A program made the position numbers and the translations under genes. Below the pieces are notes generated by a model. It ran no database searches. It was not told where the DNA came from and saw nothing but the letters and a program-made list of their open reading frames with translations. A stretch of 64,000 nt of DNA. Origin: Paenibacillus barcinonensis (GTDB lineage: Bacteria; Bacillota; Bacilli; Paenibacillales; Paenibacillaceae). Positions 54,908 through 63,655 of the stretch are shown one piece after another. The stretch is from NCBI RefSeq assembly GCF_003217495.1, contig NZ_QJSW01000025.1:1-64000 (forward strand), written 5' to 3'. Numbering within the stretch: the first letter of the stretch is position 1; each line of letters opens with the position of its first letter.

Positions 54908-55675
54908 ATGAGTACATCCTATACACAAACTGCTGTTATTACAGGCGCTGCCGGAGGTATTGGGAAAGAGCTGGCTCGCCGTCTGGCTGAACGTCAGATT
55001 AATCTGGTGCTCGTAGACTTGAACGAAGAGGCCGTTGAGAAAACCATTGCGGAGCTGAACCTCGATAAAGAGCATGTCATTGCGGTAAAGGCTAACGTAT
55101 CGGACGAAGCAGACGTCAAAAATTATGTACAAAAAGCGCTGGATGCGTTTGGACGTATTGATTATTTTGCTAACAATGCCGGCATTGAAGGACCAACGGG
55201 GCTGATCGAGGACCTCAGCGTTGAAGCACTGGACACCGTATATAATGTTAACATTCGCGGGGTATTCCTCGGTCTGCAAAACGTAATTCCTGTAATGAAA
55301 AAACAAAAATCCGGCGCGATTCTGAATACCTCTTCTCTCGCAGGTCTAATGGGTGCTCCAGCTGTCTCCCCATATATTATGTCCAAACATGCCGTTGTCG
55401 GACTCACTCGTACAGCTGCCAATGAGCTGGCCCCTTTCAATATTCGCGTGAACGCGGTATTGCCAGGTACGATTAACACCCGCATGATGCGCCAGATTGA
55501 AGCCAATTCCGGCAACGTGGAAGACTATCAATCTGCTACGGTAGCTGCGATCCCGATGGGCCGTTATGGTGAGCCGGAGGAAGTGGCAGCCGTAATGAAC
55601 TTCCTGCTGTCCGAGGACGCATCATATGTGACCGCATCGCTCTACACTGTAGACGGCGGTATGATGGGTCAATAA
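54908..55675 (+). CDS. Short-chain dehydrogenase/reductase
   Basis: 255 residues. Classical SDR: cofactor motif TGAAGGIGKELA (about 12-23), NNAGIEG (about 90), catalytic Ser in NTSSLAG and YIMSK (Tyr/Lys), and PGTINT. Close in pattern to glucose-1-dehydrogenase/3-oxoacyl reductase-like enzymes; the Asp in VLVDL after the second beta strand favours NAD. AAGGAG precedes the ATG. Divergent from a TetR repressor, suggesting inducible expression by a substrate or toxic carbonyl compound. Confidence 0.87.
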   Translation: MSTSYTQTAVITGAAGGIGKELARRLAERQINLVLVDLNEEAVEKTIAELNLDKEHVIAVKANVSDEADVKNYVQKALDAFGRIDYFANNAGIEGPTGLIEDLSVEALDTVYNVNIRGVFLGLQNVIPVMKKQKSGAILNTSSLAGLMGAPAVSPYIMSKHAVVGLTRTAANELAPFNIRVNAVLPGTINTRMMRQIEANSGNVEDYQSATVAAIPMGRYGEPEEVAAVMNFLLSEDASYVTASLYTVDGGMMGQ

Positions 55676-55784
55676 TAGGCTGTAGGTAAAGGTACGTTTA
55701 GCTTTTAGCATTAGCATTTAGCAAAAATATACAGGCGCAAAGCAAATGAGCAAGAAACGCTCGTCCGCTGGCATGGTTGATGCA

Positions 55785-55840
55785 AAAAGACCTCGATATC
55801 ACGATCAAGGGGCTTCCCTTGTGTGATATTGAGGTCTTTT
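55785..55840. terminator. Bidirectional terminator between the SDR and 55843 genes
   Basis: AAAAGACCTCGATATCAC paired with GTGATATTGAGGTCTTTT, T runs on both strands, between convergent genes. Confidence 0.85.
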
Positions 55841-55842
55841 CC

Positions 55843-56130
55843 TTAGTCCACGTATCCTGCGTGGCCCTTGTCCATCAGATAGTCCATTTCTGCATCCAAA
55901 ATACTTTCAACGGTCAGCTCGTCGAGCTTCACATCCTTGCGGCTCAAAATGTAATCCGCCAGATCATCGCCGTCGATATCAACATCTTTGCCTTTCGCAT
56001 TCTCATGCGCCTTGTTAATGTATGCTTGCTCATGCTTCAGGACAAGCTCGATGTGGGCCTTGCTCGCCTTTGTTTTATCCGCGATATATTGCAGCATTTC
56101 CTGTTCATTAATGGCTTGGTTGTCTGTCAC
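55843..56130 (-). CDS. Small acidic helical protein, unknown function
   Basis: 95 residues, soluble and mostly helical (MTDNQAINEQEMLQYIADKT, HIELVLKHEQAYINKAHENA, ADYILSRKDVKLDELTVESI). The residues HIELVLKHEQAYINKA followed by D-D-LADYIL suggest a short histone-like or LRV-free helical bundle, but no family is recognised. AAGGAGATGAA lies just before the ATG, so translation is credible. Stands alone with its own terminator. Confidence 0.65.
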   Translation of the reverse strand: MTDNQAINEQEMLQYIADKTKASKAHIELVLKHEQAYINKAHENAKGKDVDIDGDDLADYILSRKDVKLDELTVESILDAEMDYLMDKGHAGYVD

Positions 56131-56331
56131 GTCATTTCATCTCCTTGGTTATACATCCTGGTGCCATTGTAGCATAGGTTAACCCATTACGTGCAGAAGT
56201 TATGCTGGTACACAGCATACACTTACCCAACCTATAGCTCACAGTCCATCACTTACAACCCGCAGCCTGCCCCTATCCACTTGCAATCCACCACCCACAA
56301 TTCTCAGCCGATCCCCATCATATGTCCAGCT

Positions 56332-57795
56332 CTACGATAACCGCACGTGAAACGAAGCGCCCTCGCCTACCACACTTTTGGCATAAATCTCTCCCTTATG
56401 CTGCTCAACGATGGAACGGGCAATCGCCAGCCCCAGACCGTGGCCACCATGCTTGCGTGCCCTGGAGGAATCCGTGCGATAGAATCGGTCGAAGATACGG
56501 TCCAGATGTTCCGGGGCGATGCCCTCTCCCGTATTGGCGACAGTCAGCAGCACATCGTAATTCTGCTTCTGAAGTGTCACATTCACAGAACCTTTGGGCC
56601 CGGAATATTTCACCGCATTATCGAGCAGAATCAGAATAACCTGTTTAATCTGCTCCCCATTACCATGAACGTTCAGATTGGGCTCAATATTATAATCGAG
56701 AGAAATGTTTTTTTCGAAAATAACAGCCTCCATCGGCAAAATAATGCTTTCCACTGCATCGCTCATATTAAACGTGGTATGAATCAAGCTGGAACGTGCT
56801 TCCTCCATCTGTGTCAGATACAGCAGATCACTCGTCAGCCCGGACATACGCTCAGTTTCAGCCTTGATATAATGCAGCCATTTGGCTTGATTTACGATTG
56901 TATCCTCCTGATTGGCCAGCAGTACATCCGTATTGGTATTAATAATGGCTAGTGGCGTTTTCAGCTCATGAGACGCATCGGCAATAAATTGCTTTTGTTT
57001 CTCAAACGCTTCACGAACAGGTGCAATCGAACGATTGGCAAAATAACGGCTCAGGAAATAAATCACGATGAGCATGACCAGCCCAACCACAGCAAAGGTG
57101 TAGATCAGATTAGTGAGAATCCCTTGCTGCGCAGTCACATCCATAAATACAATCATATATCCCTCACCGCTTGGATCCACGACATAGGCCCAATCCGCGC
57201 CATCCAGGGCAAACTGACCCGTTTGCCGCTCTCCTTGCGTAAGACTGCCACGATCTACCTTCTGTATCGCTTCCTTATAAAAGGATTCCTCCATATCAAA
57301 CCGCGAGTGAGTCCCCGTAATATTCCAATAGGCATCGGTTTGAATCATAAATGAGACCGAACGGGCCGGAGGTGCATTCGGGTCGCCACCTGGGCCTCGA
57401 TTCATACCGAATTTGCCGCCAGCCATGCCCCCACTTCCACCTCTGCCCGCAAAAGATGGCATAGCGCTCGATATGGAACCAGCACTGGACCTGGAGCTCT
57501 CATCCGACCCTGATGCTGACCCAGAAGCTCCAGTACCTGTATCATCATTAGAACCCGCAGCCGAACCTGTACCCGAGTCCGATCCGCCACCTTGCCCCTC
57601 TCCACGCGGTATTTGGGAACCACTCGGACTGTATGGACTATGATAGAAATCCGACACCTTATAAAGCTCCATATTCGTTTCACGCTGCACATTCTGGTAA
57701 GTGATGATGTAGATCGTGATAAATGCCACCAGCATCATGACGGAGATCGAAACCAGATTAACAATCAGAAACCGATTGCGGAGTTTCTTAAACAT
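56332..57795 (-). CDS. Sensor histidine kinase with Gly/Ser-rich sensor
   Basis: 487 residues. Span 1 (about 10-31), an exported region of ~200 residues beginning with a very low-complexity Gly/Ser/Asp tract (~55-145: GSDSGTGSAAGSNDDTGTGA, GGSGGMAGGKFGMNRGPGGD), span 2 (~233-253), then HisKA (FIADASHELKTPLAI) and ATPase domain (LLDNAVKYS, NTGEGI, GHGLGLAIAR). The tract is not typical of kinases and resembles the Gly-rich part of the DUF4353 protein in the operon it faces. Stop and start overlap with the response regulator gene (TGATG). Confidence 0.85.
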   Translation of the reverse strand: MFKKLRNRFLIVNLVSISVMMLVAFITIYIITYQNVQRETNMELYKVSDFYHSPYSPSGSQIPRGEGQGGGSDSGTGSAAGSNDDTGTGASGSASGSDESSRSSAGSISSAMPSFAGRGGSGGMAGGKFGMNRGPGGDPNAPPARSVSFMIQTDAYWNITGTHSRFDMEESFYKEAIQKVDRGSLTQGERQTGQFALDGADWAYVVDPSGEGYMIVFMDVTAQQGILTNLIYTFAVVGLVMLIVIYFLSRYFANRSIAPVREAFEKQKQFIADASHELKTPLAIINTNTDVLLANQEDTIVNQAKWLHYIKAETERMSGLTSDLLYLTQMEEARSSLIHTTFNMSDAVESIILPMEAVIFEKNISLDYNIEPNLNVHGNGEQIKQVILILLDNAVKYSGPKGSVNVTLQKQNYDVLLTVANTGEGIAPEHLDRIFDRFYRTDSSRARKHGGHGLGLAIARSIVEQHKGEIYAKSVVGEGASFHVRLS

Positions 57796-58472
57796 CAGCT
57801 CGTCACCTCAAGTACATACCCCACACCCCGAATCGTATTAATGCGAACAGCTGAATTCAGGAAGGTTAGTTTTTTACGCAAAAAGGAGATATAGACCTCC
57901 ACGTTGTTATACTCCACATCGGAGTCAAATCCCCACAGCTTCTCAATGATCTGCTCTTTGGAGGTAATCGCCTGTTTACGGGTAATCAGCAGCTCCAGCA
58001 GCTCGTTCTCCTTCAGATTCAGCTTGATCTCTTTGCCCTGCACACTCAGCTTCAGCTGGGTTGTATTCAGCTCTATGTCGCCAAACCTCAGACCGTCCTC
58101 CGGGATTACCTCTCCCTTGCGTCTCAAGGCCGCCCGAATCCGGGCAAGCAGTTCTTCTGTTGCAAACGGCTTCGCTATATAATCATCGGCCCCGTAATCG
58201 AGACCCGATACTTTGTCGGAAAGCTCTCCCTTGGCTGTGAGCAGAATGACGGGTGTATGATTTCCTTCACTACGCAGCGCCTTTAACACGCTAATGCCGT
58301 CCATCTCCGGCATCATGATGTCCAGCAGCAACAGGTCATAGATGCCGCTCTGCGCATAATCCAGTCCCGATCTGCCGTCGTGCACCATGTCCACGGAGTA
58401 GTTGTTTTTTTTCAAAATCTGCGAGACCGCCTCTGCCAAATGAACCTCATCTTCTGCAATTAAAATTCTCAT
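57795..58472 (-). CDS. OmpR-family response regulator
   Basis: 225 residues. Receiver with phospho-Asp51 (LLLLDIMMPEMDG) and Lys in YIAKPF; DNA-binding wing in 130-225 (LNLKENELLELLITRKQAIT, WGFDSDVEYNNVEVYISFLR, INTIRGVGYVLEV). Divergent from the VTC/DUF4956/DUF4353 operon across a 320-base region with symmetrical repeats (58610-58716), so it probably regulates that operon and itself. Confidence 0.88.
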   Translation of the reverse strand: MRILIAEDEVHLAEAVSQILKKNNYSVDMVHDGRSGLDYAQSGIYDLLLLDIMMPEMDGISVLKALRSEGNHTPVILLTAKGELSDKVSGLDYGADDYIAKPFATEELLARIRAALRRKGEVIPEDGLRFGDIELNTTQLKLSVQGKEIKLNLKENELLELLITRKQAITSKEQIIEKLWGFDSDVEYNNVEVYISFLRKKLTFLNSAVRINTIRGVGYVLEVTS

Positions 58473-58609
58473 GATCTATTCATTCCTCTGCTTAATTTAT
58501 CGTTCTGCTGAAACTTCCCGTGGCTACAACTAGCGCTAATGCCCTGCGTACGCAAAACGTTCCAGGTGCTTTGTTACGTTCAGTCTGTATGTTTTTATTC
58601 TACCAAGTA

Positions 58610-58716
58610 AACCTTGAATCAACCTTAATGTATTTAACGTGTGCAGCTAATAGATAAGTTGAATTATTTTTTACACGTTAACGGAATGTAAACTCATTTA
58701 AGATTCATTCAAGGTT
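58610..58716. promoter_or_regulatory. Symmetrical control region between the two-component and VTC genes
   Basis: Two related direct-repeat sites face each other: AACCTTGAATC-AACCTTAATG (58610-58630) and, on the other strand, AACCTTGAATG-AATCTTAAA (58697-58716). Each shows the ~11-base periodicity of OmpR-type sites. Between them a nine-base inverted pair TTAACGTGT (58634-58642) and ACACGTTAA (58673-58681) is centred on nearly the same axis. The right site ends about 80 bases before the VTC gene. Confidence 0.65.
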
Positions 58717-58795
58717 GCTTCGCTAACATACAGACATGAATCGTTACACGATGAACCCAAACATACATATTCACACCCGAAAGGAATGAACGATC

Positions 58796-59629
58796 ATGGC
58801 AATTGAAGTATTCAACCGATATGAGAGCAAGTACCTGCTGACCGATGAGCAATACGCATACTTTTATAATGACCTGCTGAAATACATGGAACTGGATGCC
58901 TACAACAAAAAACATGAGTATTATTCCATCAGCAACCTGTACTTCGATACACCGCAGGATTCACTGATCCGGGCCAGCCTCTCCAAACCAAAATACAAGG
59001 AGAAGCTGCGATTACGGGCCTACGGCGTACCTGAACAAAATGCCAAGGTGTATCTGGAGATCAAAAAGAAAGTATTTGGCCTTGTAAATAAACGCCGAAC
59101 AGCGTTGAAGCTGGACGAAGCTTATGAATTCGTTCATTCAGGACAGGCACCGGAGCTTGCAGATTATATGAATAAACAGGTCGTCGAGGAGATCGAATAT
59201 TTCCTTCGCCTGTATGAGCTGGAACCCAAGGTGTATCTCGCTTATGAACGCAAAGCGCTGTTCGACAAGACCAGCCGCGATCTCCGCATTACCTTTGACA
59301 CCAACATCCGCAGCCGCAGATACGATCTGAAGCTGGAACAAGGAGATTACGGCGAGCCGTTAGTGAAGGATGGTCGCTGGCTGATGGAAGTCAAAGCGGA
59401 GAGAACGGTCCCGATCTGGTTATCACAGCTGCTCTGTAAACATGGGCTGTACCGTACAGGCTTCTCCAAATACGGCAATGAGTTCAGACATCTGGTCAGA
59501 ACAACCAACTTGAACTATCAGACTGAACGCCCACTGGTGCCAGGAACAGACTTCAACCCTGCTGAGCCTGCTGCGGCTGCATCACCAGAAAAATCAATGA
59601 GAGAAAGAGAGCGTGTTCTATATGCTTGA
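58796..59629 (+). CDS. Polyphosphate polymerase-like VTC-domain protein
   Basis: 277 residues. VTC tunnel-domain pattern: FNRYESKYLLTDEQYAYFYN, YSISNLYFDTPQDSLIRASL, KYKEKLRLRAYG, VYLEIKKKVFGLVNKRR, LMEVKAERTVPIWLSQLL, and a Lys/Arg-rich set of strands that bind polyphosphate or nucleotide. Relatives in Bacillales occur with CotH or DUF4956 proteins; catalytic activity in bacteria is not established to my knowledge. The stop codon overlaps the next gene by eight bases. Confidence 0.87.
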   Translation: MAIEVFNRYESKYLLTDEQYAYFYNDLLKYMELDAYNKKHEYYSISNLYFDTPQDSLIRASLSKPKYKEKLRLRAYGVPEQNAKVYLEIKKKVFGLVNKRRTALKLDEAYEFVHSGQAPELADYMNKQVVEEIEYFLRLYELEPKVYLAYERKALFDKTSRDLRITFDTNIRSRRYDLKLEQGDYGEPLVKDGRWLMEVKAERTVPIWLSQLLCKHGLYRTGFSKYGNEFRHLVRTTNLNYQTERPLVPGTDFNPAEPAAAASPEKSMRERERVLYA

Positions 59630-60302
59630 TTCATTATTCGGCTCCGCCCTGGACGACACAACATTAAGCTTTAGTAGTGCTGTCATTACGATCGGACTTG
59701 CGATCGGACTTGGACTTATCATCAGTCTCACCTATATGAAAACCAATCAAGCCACGTATTCGCAAAGCTTCACCTTAACGATGGTCGTGTTACCTGTCAT
59801 TGTATCCATTATCATTCTGCTCATTGGCAGCAATATCGCCCGGGCGTTCAGCTTGGCGGGAGCATTTTCCATTATCCGTTTCCGCAGTGCCCCCGGTGAT
59901 CCGAAGGACATTGCTTACGTTTTGTTCACGATGGCATCGGGTCTGGCTTGCGGGGTAGGCGCTTTTGGTTACGCGGTTCTGTTTACCGTTATCCTGTGTG
60001 TGCTGATGTTTGTACTGAGCCGATTTAACTTTGGCGGGAAGAAGAGTCTACAGAAGACTTTGAAAGTGACCATTCCCGAAAATCTGAGCTACGAAGAAGC
60101 TCTGAACGAAGTATTCCATACATTCAACGTCACGTTTGATCTGAAAAAAATCAGAACCACCGAGCTCGGCAGTCTGTACGAACTGGTATATAGTGTCACG
60201 ATTCACGAAAATGTGAATCAGAAGCAATTCCTTGACGCCATTCGTACACGGAACGGCAATCTGGATATCTCGTTAACGATGAGCCCAACGCCAGAATATT
60301 AA
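59622..60302 (+). CDS. DUF4956 membrane protein
   Basis: 226 residues from the ATG after AGAAAGAGAG, overlapping the VTC gene. Four predicted spans (SSAVITIGLAIGLGLIISLT, LTMVVLPVIVSIIILLIGS, ARAFSLAGAFSIIRFRS-type loop, AVLFTVILCVLMFVLSRF) and a cytoplasmic C-terminal domain of ~90 residues with ferredoxin-like/ACT-like strands (LKVTIPENLSYEEALNEVFH). DUF4956 proteins occur beside VTC-domain proteins; their function is unknown. The conserved FSLAGAFSIIRFRSAPGDPK block is present. Confidence 0.87.
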   Translation: MLDSLFGSALDDTTLSFSSAVITIGLAIGLGLIISLTYMKTNQATYSQSFTLTMVVLPVIVSIIILLIGSNIARAFSLAGAFSIIRFRSAPGDPKDIAYVLFTMASGLACGVGAFGYAVLFTVILCVLMFVLSRFNFGGKKSLQKTLKVTIPENLSYEEALNEVFHTFNVTFDLKKIRTTELGSLYELVYSVTIHENVNQKQFLDAIRTRNGNLDISLTMSPTPEY

Positions 60303-60367
60303 ACCTGGAAGATTCACTTGCTCGATTGTTCAATTGACCCAATATGATTTAGAGAGGAACGATATAT

Positions 60368-62749
60368 ATGAAGAAGAACAGTTCTCAAAAACGTAAAAGG
60401 ATGATTACAAGCAGCAAACTGTGGTCCGTCGCCATGATGACCAGTCTGCTTGCAGCTTGTAGTGCCCCTATAACAACAAGCAATACAGCCAATGCAGCCG
60501 TTTCTACAACAGGCACAACCAAAACAGTATTAGTTAGCGCGTCAACATCCGTGAAGTATGCCGATCTGGTTTCTCTGGATGCAAATGATACCAATGTAAG
60601 CTGGACGGACGCAGATTCCACCATGATCAATTTAAACGGTACTACAGCAACCGTAACAGGTTCGGGCGCAAAGGCCGCTAAGGGCTCCGTTACCATATCG
60701 GAAGCAGGCACGTATGTGCTCAGCGGTAAGCTGACAGATGGTCAGATCGTCGTTAATGTTGCCGATAAAGGCGTAGTTCACCTTGTGTTAAACGGTGCTA
60801 CGATCCACGATAATGACAGTGCAGGCATCTACATTCAAAAGGCGGGCAAAGCGGTGATCACGCTTGAAAAAGGAACCAAAAACGCGGTTTCCGATGGCAA
60901 AACCTACGTATATGCGGATAGCAGCACCGATGAGCCGGATGCGGCCATCTTCAGCAAAGCCGATCTTACGTTTAACGGTGCAGGTCAGTTAACCGTCACA
61001 GGCAACTATAATGAAGGCATCACAGGCAAGGATGATCTCAAAATCATCAGTGGTTCGATCAACGTCAAAGCAGCCGACGATGGCATCAAAGGGAAAGATA
61101 TGGTTGCGATCCAGGCTGGTACGATTACGATTGAAGCTGAAGGTGACGGCATTAAATCGACCAACGATACGGATACCAGCAAAGGATTTGTCGCCATTGC
61201 AGACGGAACCTTCAACATTCAGAGCGGCAGCGATGGCATTCAGGCCGAGACTGCACTTGTCACGGACGGCGGTACGTATAACATGGTAACTGCCGGAGGA
61301 AGTGCAAATGCACCGGCCAAGGTTGAACAAGGTCCCGGCGGCGGGTTTGGTGGCAGATTTGGCGGTGGATTAGTTGGCGATGGTGCAATGGATGGCGGTA
61401 CGCCTCCAACCGATATGGGCACATCATCGGATGGCGAACCACCTGCCGATATGCCAGCAATGCCTAATGGCAGCAGCTCGAACATGGGTACACAGACTGG
61501 CACAAACACGACCACGAATGCTGGAAACAAAGCTGTAGCAGGAGCCGATTCCCATGCTGATGCAGACAACGCTACGACTGCAACGGAAGAATCCACAAGT
61601 GCTAAAGCACTGAAAGCAGGCTCAGACCTCACCGTAAATGGTGGAACATACACGATTGATTCGATGGATGATTCCGTGCATAGCAACAGCAATGTCACTG
61701 TGAACGATGGAGACTTCACCATTCAGTCTGGAGATGACGGCATCCATGCCGATCAGGCACTTACGATTAACGGTGGAACGATCAACATCACCAAAAGTTA
61801 TGAAGGACTAGAAGGTGCAATCATCACCTTGAATGACGGGGATGTTGATGTAACGGCTTCAGATGATGGTGTAAATGCAGCCGGTGGTGAGACAACAACG
61901 AGTGACCAAGCAGCTGGCACAACGGCTAAAGCCACAAGTGAGAGCACTTCTGCTACAGGTACAAGCAAAGCAACCACTGGAGCAACAGCTGCCAATTCGA
62001 CAACCGGCACGACTGCCCAAGCTACAGATGCTAACCAGCAAAACCGAGGTCCGGGGGGAATGCCTGGTGAATCATCCGGCAACAACGAGCTTCATATCAA
62101 CGGCGGCTCCCTCACCGTGAATGCTGGCGGTGACGGTCTGGATGCGAATGGCTCCATTACCATGACAGGTGGAACAGTTATTGTGAATGGCCCAACGAAT
62201 GACGGCAACGGTCCACTGGATTATGACGGAACATTTGTGATCAGTGGTGGTGTTTTGGTGGCAGCAGGAAGCTCGGGTATGTCACAAGGCACTTCGGATG
62301 CTTCAACGCAAAATACCCTTGTCATGACCTTCCCTGAAACGCAAAAAGCGGGAACTCTGGTACATGTTCAAGACAGCAAAGGAAATAACATTCTGACGTT
62401 TGCACCAGCCAAAGATTATCAAAGCGTAGTGATTAGCTCGCCAGAACTCGCAAAAGATGGATCTTATGTCATCTTCTCTGGTGGAACATCGACAGGCAAA
62501 GCGGTGGACGGACTCTATACTGGCGGTACGTATAGCGGCGGTACCCCGTTCGTTGCATTCCAGTCCACAAGTAACGTAACCTGGGTGAATGAATCTGGGG
62601 TAACAACAGCACAGTCCGGCATGGGGCGCTTCGGAGGGGGAGGCGGACAAGGCGGTGGACGGAATCGTTCGCAATCCGGTACATCCACAGGTACAACCGA
62701 AACGATGGGTACGACAAGTACACCTGCTACTACAGATTCGGCAAAATAA
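60368..62749 (+). CDS. DUF4353 carbohydrate-binding lipoprotein (Cthe_2159-like)
   Basis: 793 residues. Signal with lipobox MMTSLLAACS (lipoprotein), a low-complexity Ala/Ser/Thr lead, then repeated beta-helix turns typical of DUF4353: GVVHLVLNGATIHDNDSAGI, ITGKDDLKIISGSINVKAAD, GIKSTND...GFVAIADGTFNIQSG. A long Gly/Met/Asn tract (~320-420) and a Thr/Ala-rich stretch (~510-570) interrupt the repeats; the C-terminus is Gly-rich. Clostridial Cthe_2159 binds cellulose and polygalacturonate and chelates calcium. Last gene of the VTC operon; two terminators follow. Confidence 0.87.
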   Translation: MKKNSSQKRKRMITSSKLWSVAMMTSLLAACSAPITTSNTANAAVSTTGTTKTVLVSASTSVKYADLVSLDANDTNVSWTDADSTMINLNGTTATVTGSGAKAAKGSVTISEAGTYVLSGKLTDGQIVVNVADKGVVHLVLNGATIHDNDSAGIYIQKAGKAVITLEKGTKNAVSDGKTYVYADSSTDEPDAAIFSKADLTFNGAGQLTVTGNYNEGITGKDDLKIISGSINVKAADDGIKGKDMVAIQAGTITIEAEGDGIKSTNDTDTSKGFVAIADGTFNIQSGSDGIQAETALVTDGGTYNMVTAGGSANAPAKVEQGPGGGFGGRFGGGLVGDGAMDGGTPPTDMGTSSDGEPPADMPAMPNGSSSNMGTQTGTNTTTNAGNKAVAGADSHADADNATTATEESTSAKALKAGSDLTVNGGTYTIDSMDDSVHSNSNVTVNDGDFTIQSGDDGIHADQALTINGGTINITKSYEGLEGAIITLNDGDVDVTASDDGVNAAGGETTTSDQAAGTTAKATSESTSATGTSKATTGATAANSTTGTTAQATDANQQNRGPGGMPGESSGNNELHINGGSLTVNAGGDGLDANGSITMTGGTVIVNGPTNDGNGPLDYDGTFVISGGVLVAAGSSGMSQGTSDASTQNTLVMTFPETQKAGTLVHVQDSKGNNILTFAPAKDYQSVVISSPELAKDGSYVIFSGGTSTGKAVDGLYTGGTYSGGTPFVAFQSTSNVTWVNESGVTTAQSGMGRFGGGGGQGGGRNRSQSGTSTGTTETMGTTSTPATTDSAK

Positions 62750-62760
62750 CGGATGGTAAG

Positions 62761-62804
62761 AGTTGAGCACGTCAGAGCAAGCAGCTACGTTGAAATGCTC
62801 AACT
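62761..62804 (+). terminator. First hairpin after the DUF4353 gene
   Basis: Nine-base arms AGTTGAGCA and complement followed on the plus strand by AAAAAA rather than T, so it may be an mRNA-stabilising hairpin instead. Confidence 0.4.
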
Positions 62805-62810
62805 AAAAAA

Positions 62811-62851
62811 CTAGACCTTGAAATCACAGTACGTGTGAATTCCGGGTCTAG
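62811..62851. terminator. Terminator hairpin between convergent genes
   Basis: CTAGACC/GGTCTAG stem with inner TCACA/TGTGA pairing; CTTTACTTTG follows on the plus strand, TTTTTTAG on the minus. Confidence 0.7.
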
Positions 62852-62917
62852 CTTTACTTTGCGGATGAATGAAAGGTTTGAATCATATTCGTAATCTTCT
62901 GATGCTAAAACTGCATC

Positions 62918-63520
62918 TCAAAAAGCATACACATACACCTTGGTCCGCAGCGCATCGCGGCAGATGAGGGTACGTAACGGCTCTTTGCCCGGCAATGCAA
63001 AACAGACGCTGATCACTCGCGCGCCTGGCGGCAGCTCCCGCTTGAACTTGTCCGCGAGTCGGGTCATGGCCCCCGGAAACAGATAACAGATCACACCGTC
63101 GGCATGCGCATAAGAACAGGTGTAAATGTTACCGTGAATGAAGCGCAGGCGTCCTTTGAACGAATTTCCCTGCCCTCCTCTTTCAGTTCTGATCACAGCT
63201 CCGGCTCGGTTGAACCCTACACTTAGCCATGTTAGGCATTGCGAAGTCCACAGCGGGATGAGTGAGTTTTCAATGCCCGTCAGTCTTTTGCCTGGACAAT
63301 GCTTCACTACATCCATGCCGAGTGTTCCCCATCCTGAACCGGCTTCTATAATATCTGCGTAACCCGGTATACGATTGACCTCCTGAATCACCACTTGCCT
63401 GACCTGCCGGGATGTAGGCATGGGCGAGATTCCATTTCTCCAGCTTACAATTACGATCCATACAACGGCGATAAGTGTCAACACGGCGATGAGCCATGGA
63501 ATATATTGAATAATCATCAT
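62918..63520 (-). CDS. Membrane-anchored class I SAM methyltransferase
   Basis: 200 residues. One N-terminal span (IIQYIPWLIAVLTLIAVVWI, about 3-24) then a methyltransferase core: EAGSGWGTLGMDVVKHCPGK is the SAM-binding GxGxG block (about 62-80), TGIENS the acidic strand-2 motif, and DGVICYLFPGAM strand 4-like. Membrane anchoring is unusual for a small methyltransferase; the target may be a lipid or membrane protein. Two ATGs adjoin; the second is better spaced from GAGG. Confidence 0.75.
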   Translation of the reverse strand: MMIIQYIPWLIAVLTLIAVVWIVIVSWRNGISPMPTSRQVRQVVIQEVNRIPGYADIIEAGSGWGTLGMDVVKHCPGKRLTGIENSLIPLWTSQCLTWLSVGFNRAGAVIRTERGGQGNSFKGRLRFIHGNIYTCSYAHADGVICYLFPGAMTRLADKFKRELPPGARVISVCFALPGKEPLRTLICRDALRTKVYVYAF

Positions 63521-63532
63521 GTCCTCATCATA

Positions 63533-63581
63533 ACAAAGGGAAGCTTCGGCGGTCTATGATCGCGCAGAAGCTTCCCTTTGT
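63533..63581. terminator. Perfect 15-base inverted repeat
   Basis: ACAAAGGGAAGCTTC and exact complement with a 19-base loop between the winged-helix and methyltransferase genes. T7 run follows shortly on the plus strand; on the minus strand it lies just upstream of the methyltransferase start, so it may end the winged-helix transcript or attenuate. Confidence 0.6.
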
Positions 63582-63655
63582 CCGTATTTTTTTCAAGACG
63601 GCTCATGATTACTTGCTTAATTCCTTGGTAGTTCTGTTTAGAAGATACGATGCGG

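Noticed and set aside
61240..61722. Minus-strand frame opposite the DUF4353 gene
   Set aside because: Composition (Pro/Pro/Asn runs) mirrors the Gly-rich tract on the plus strand.
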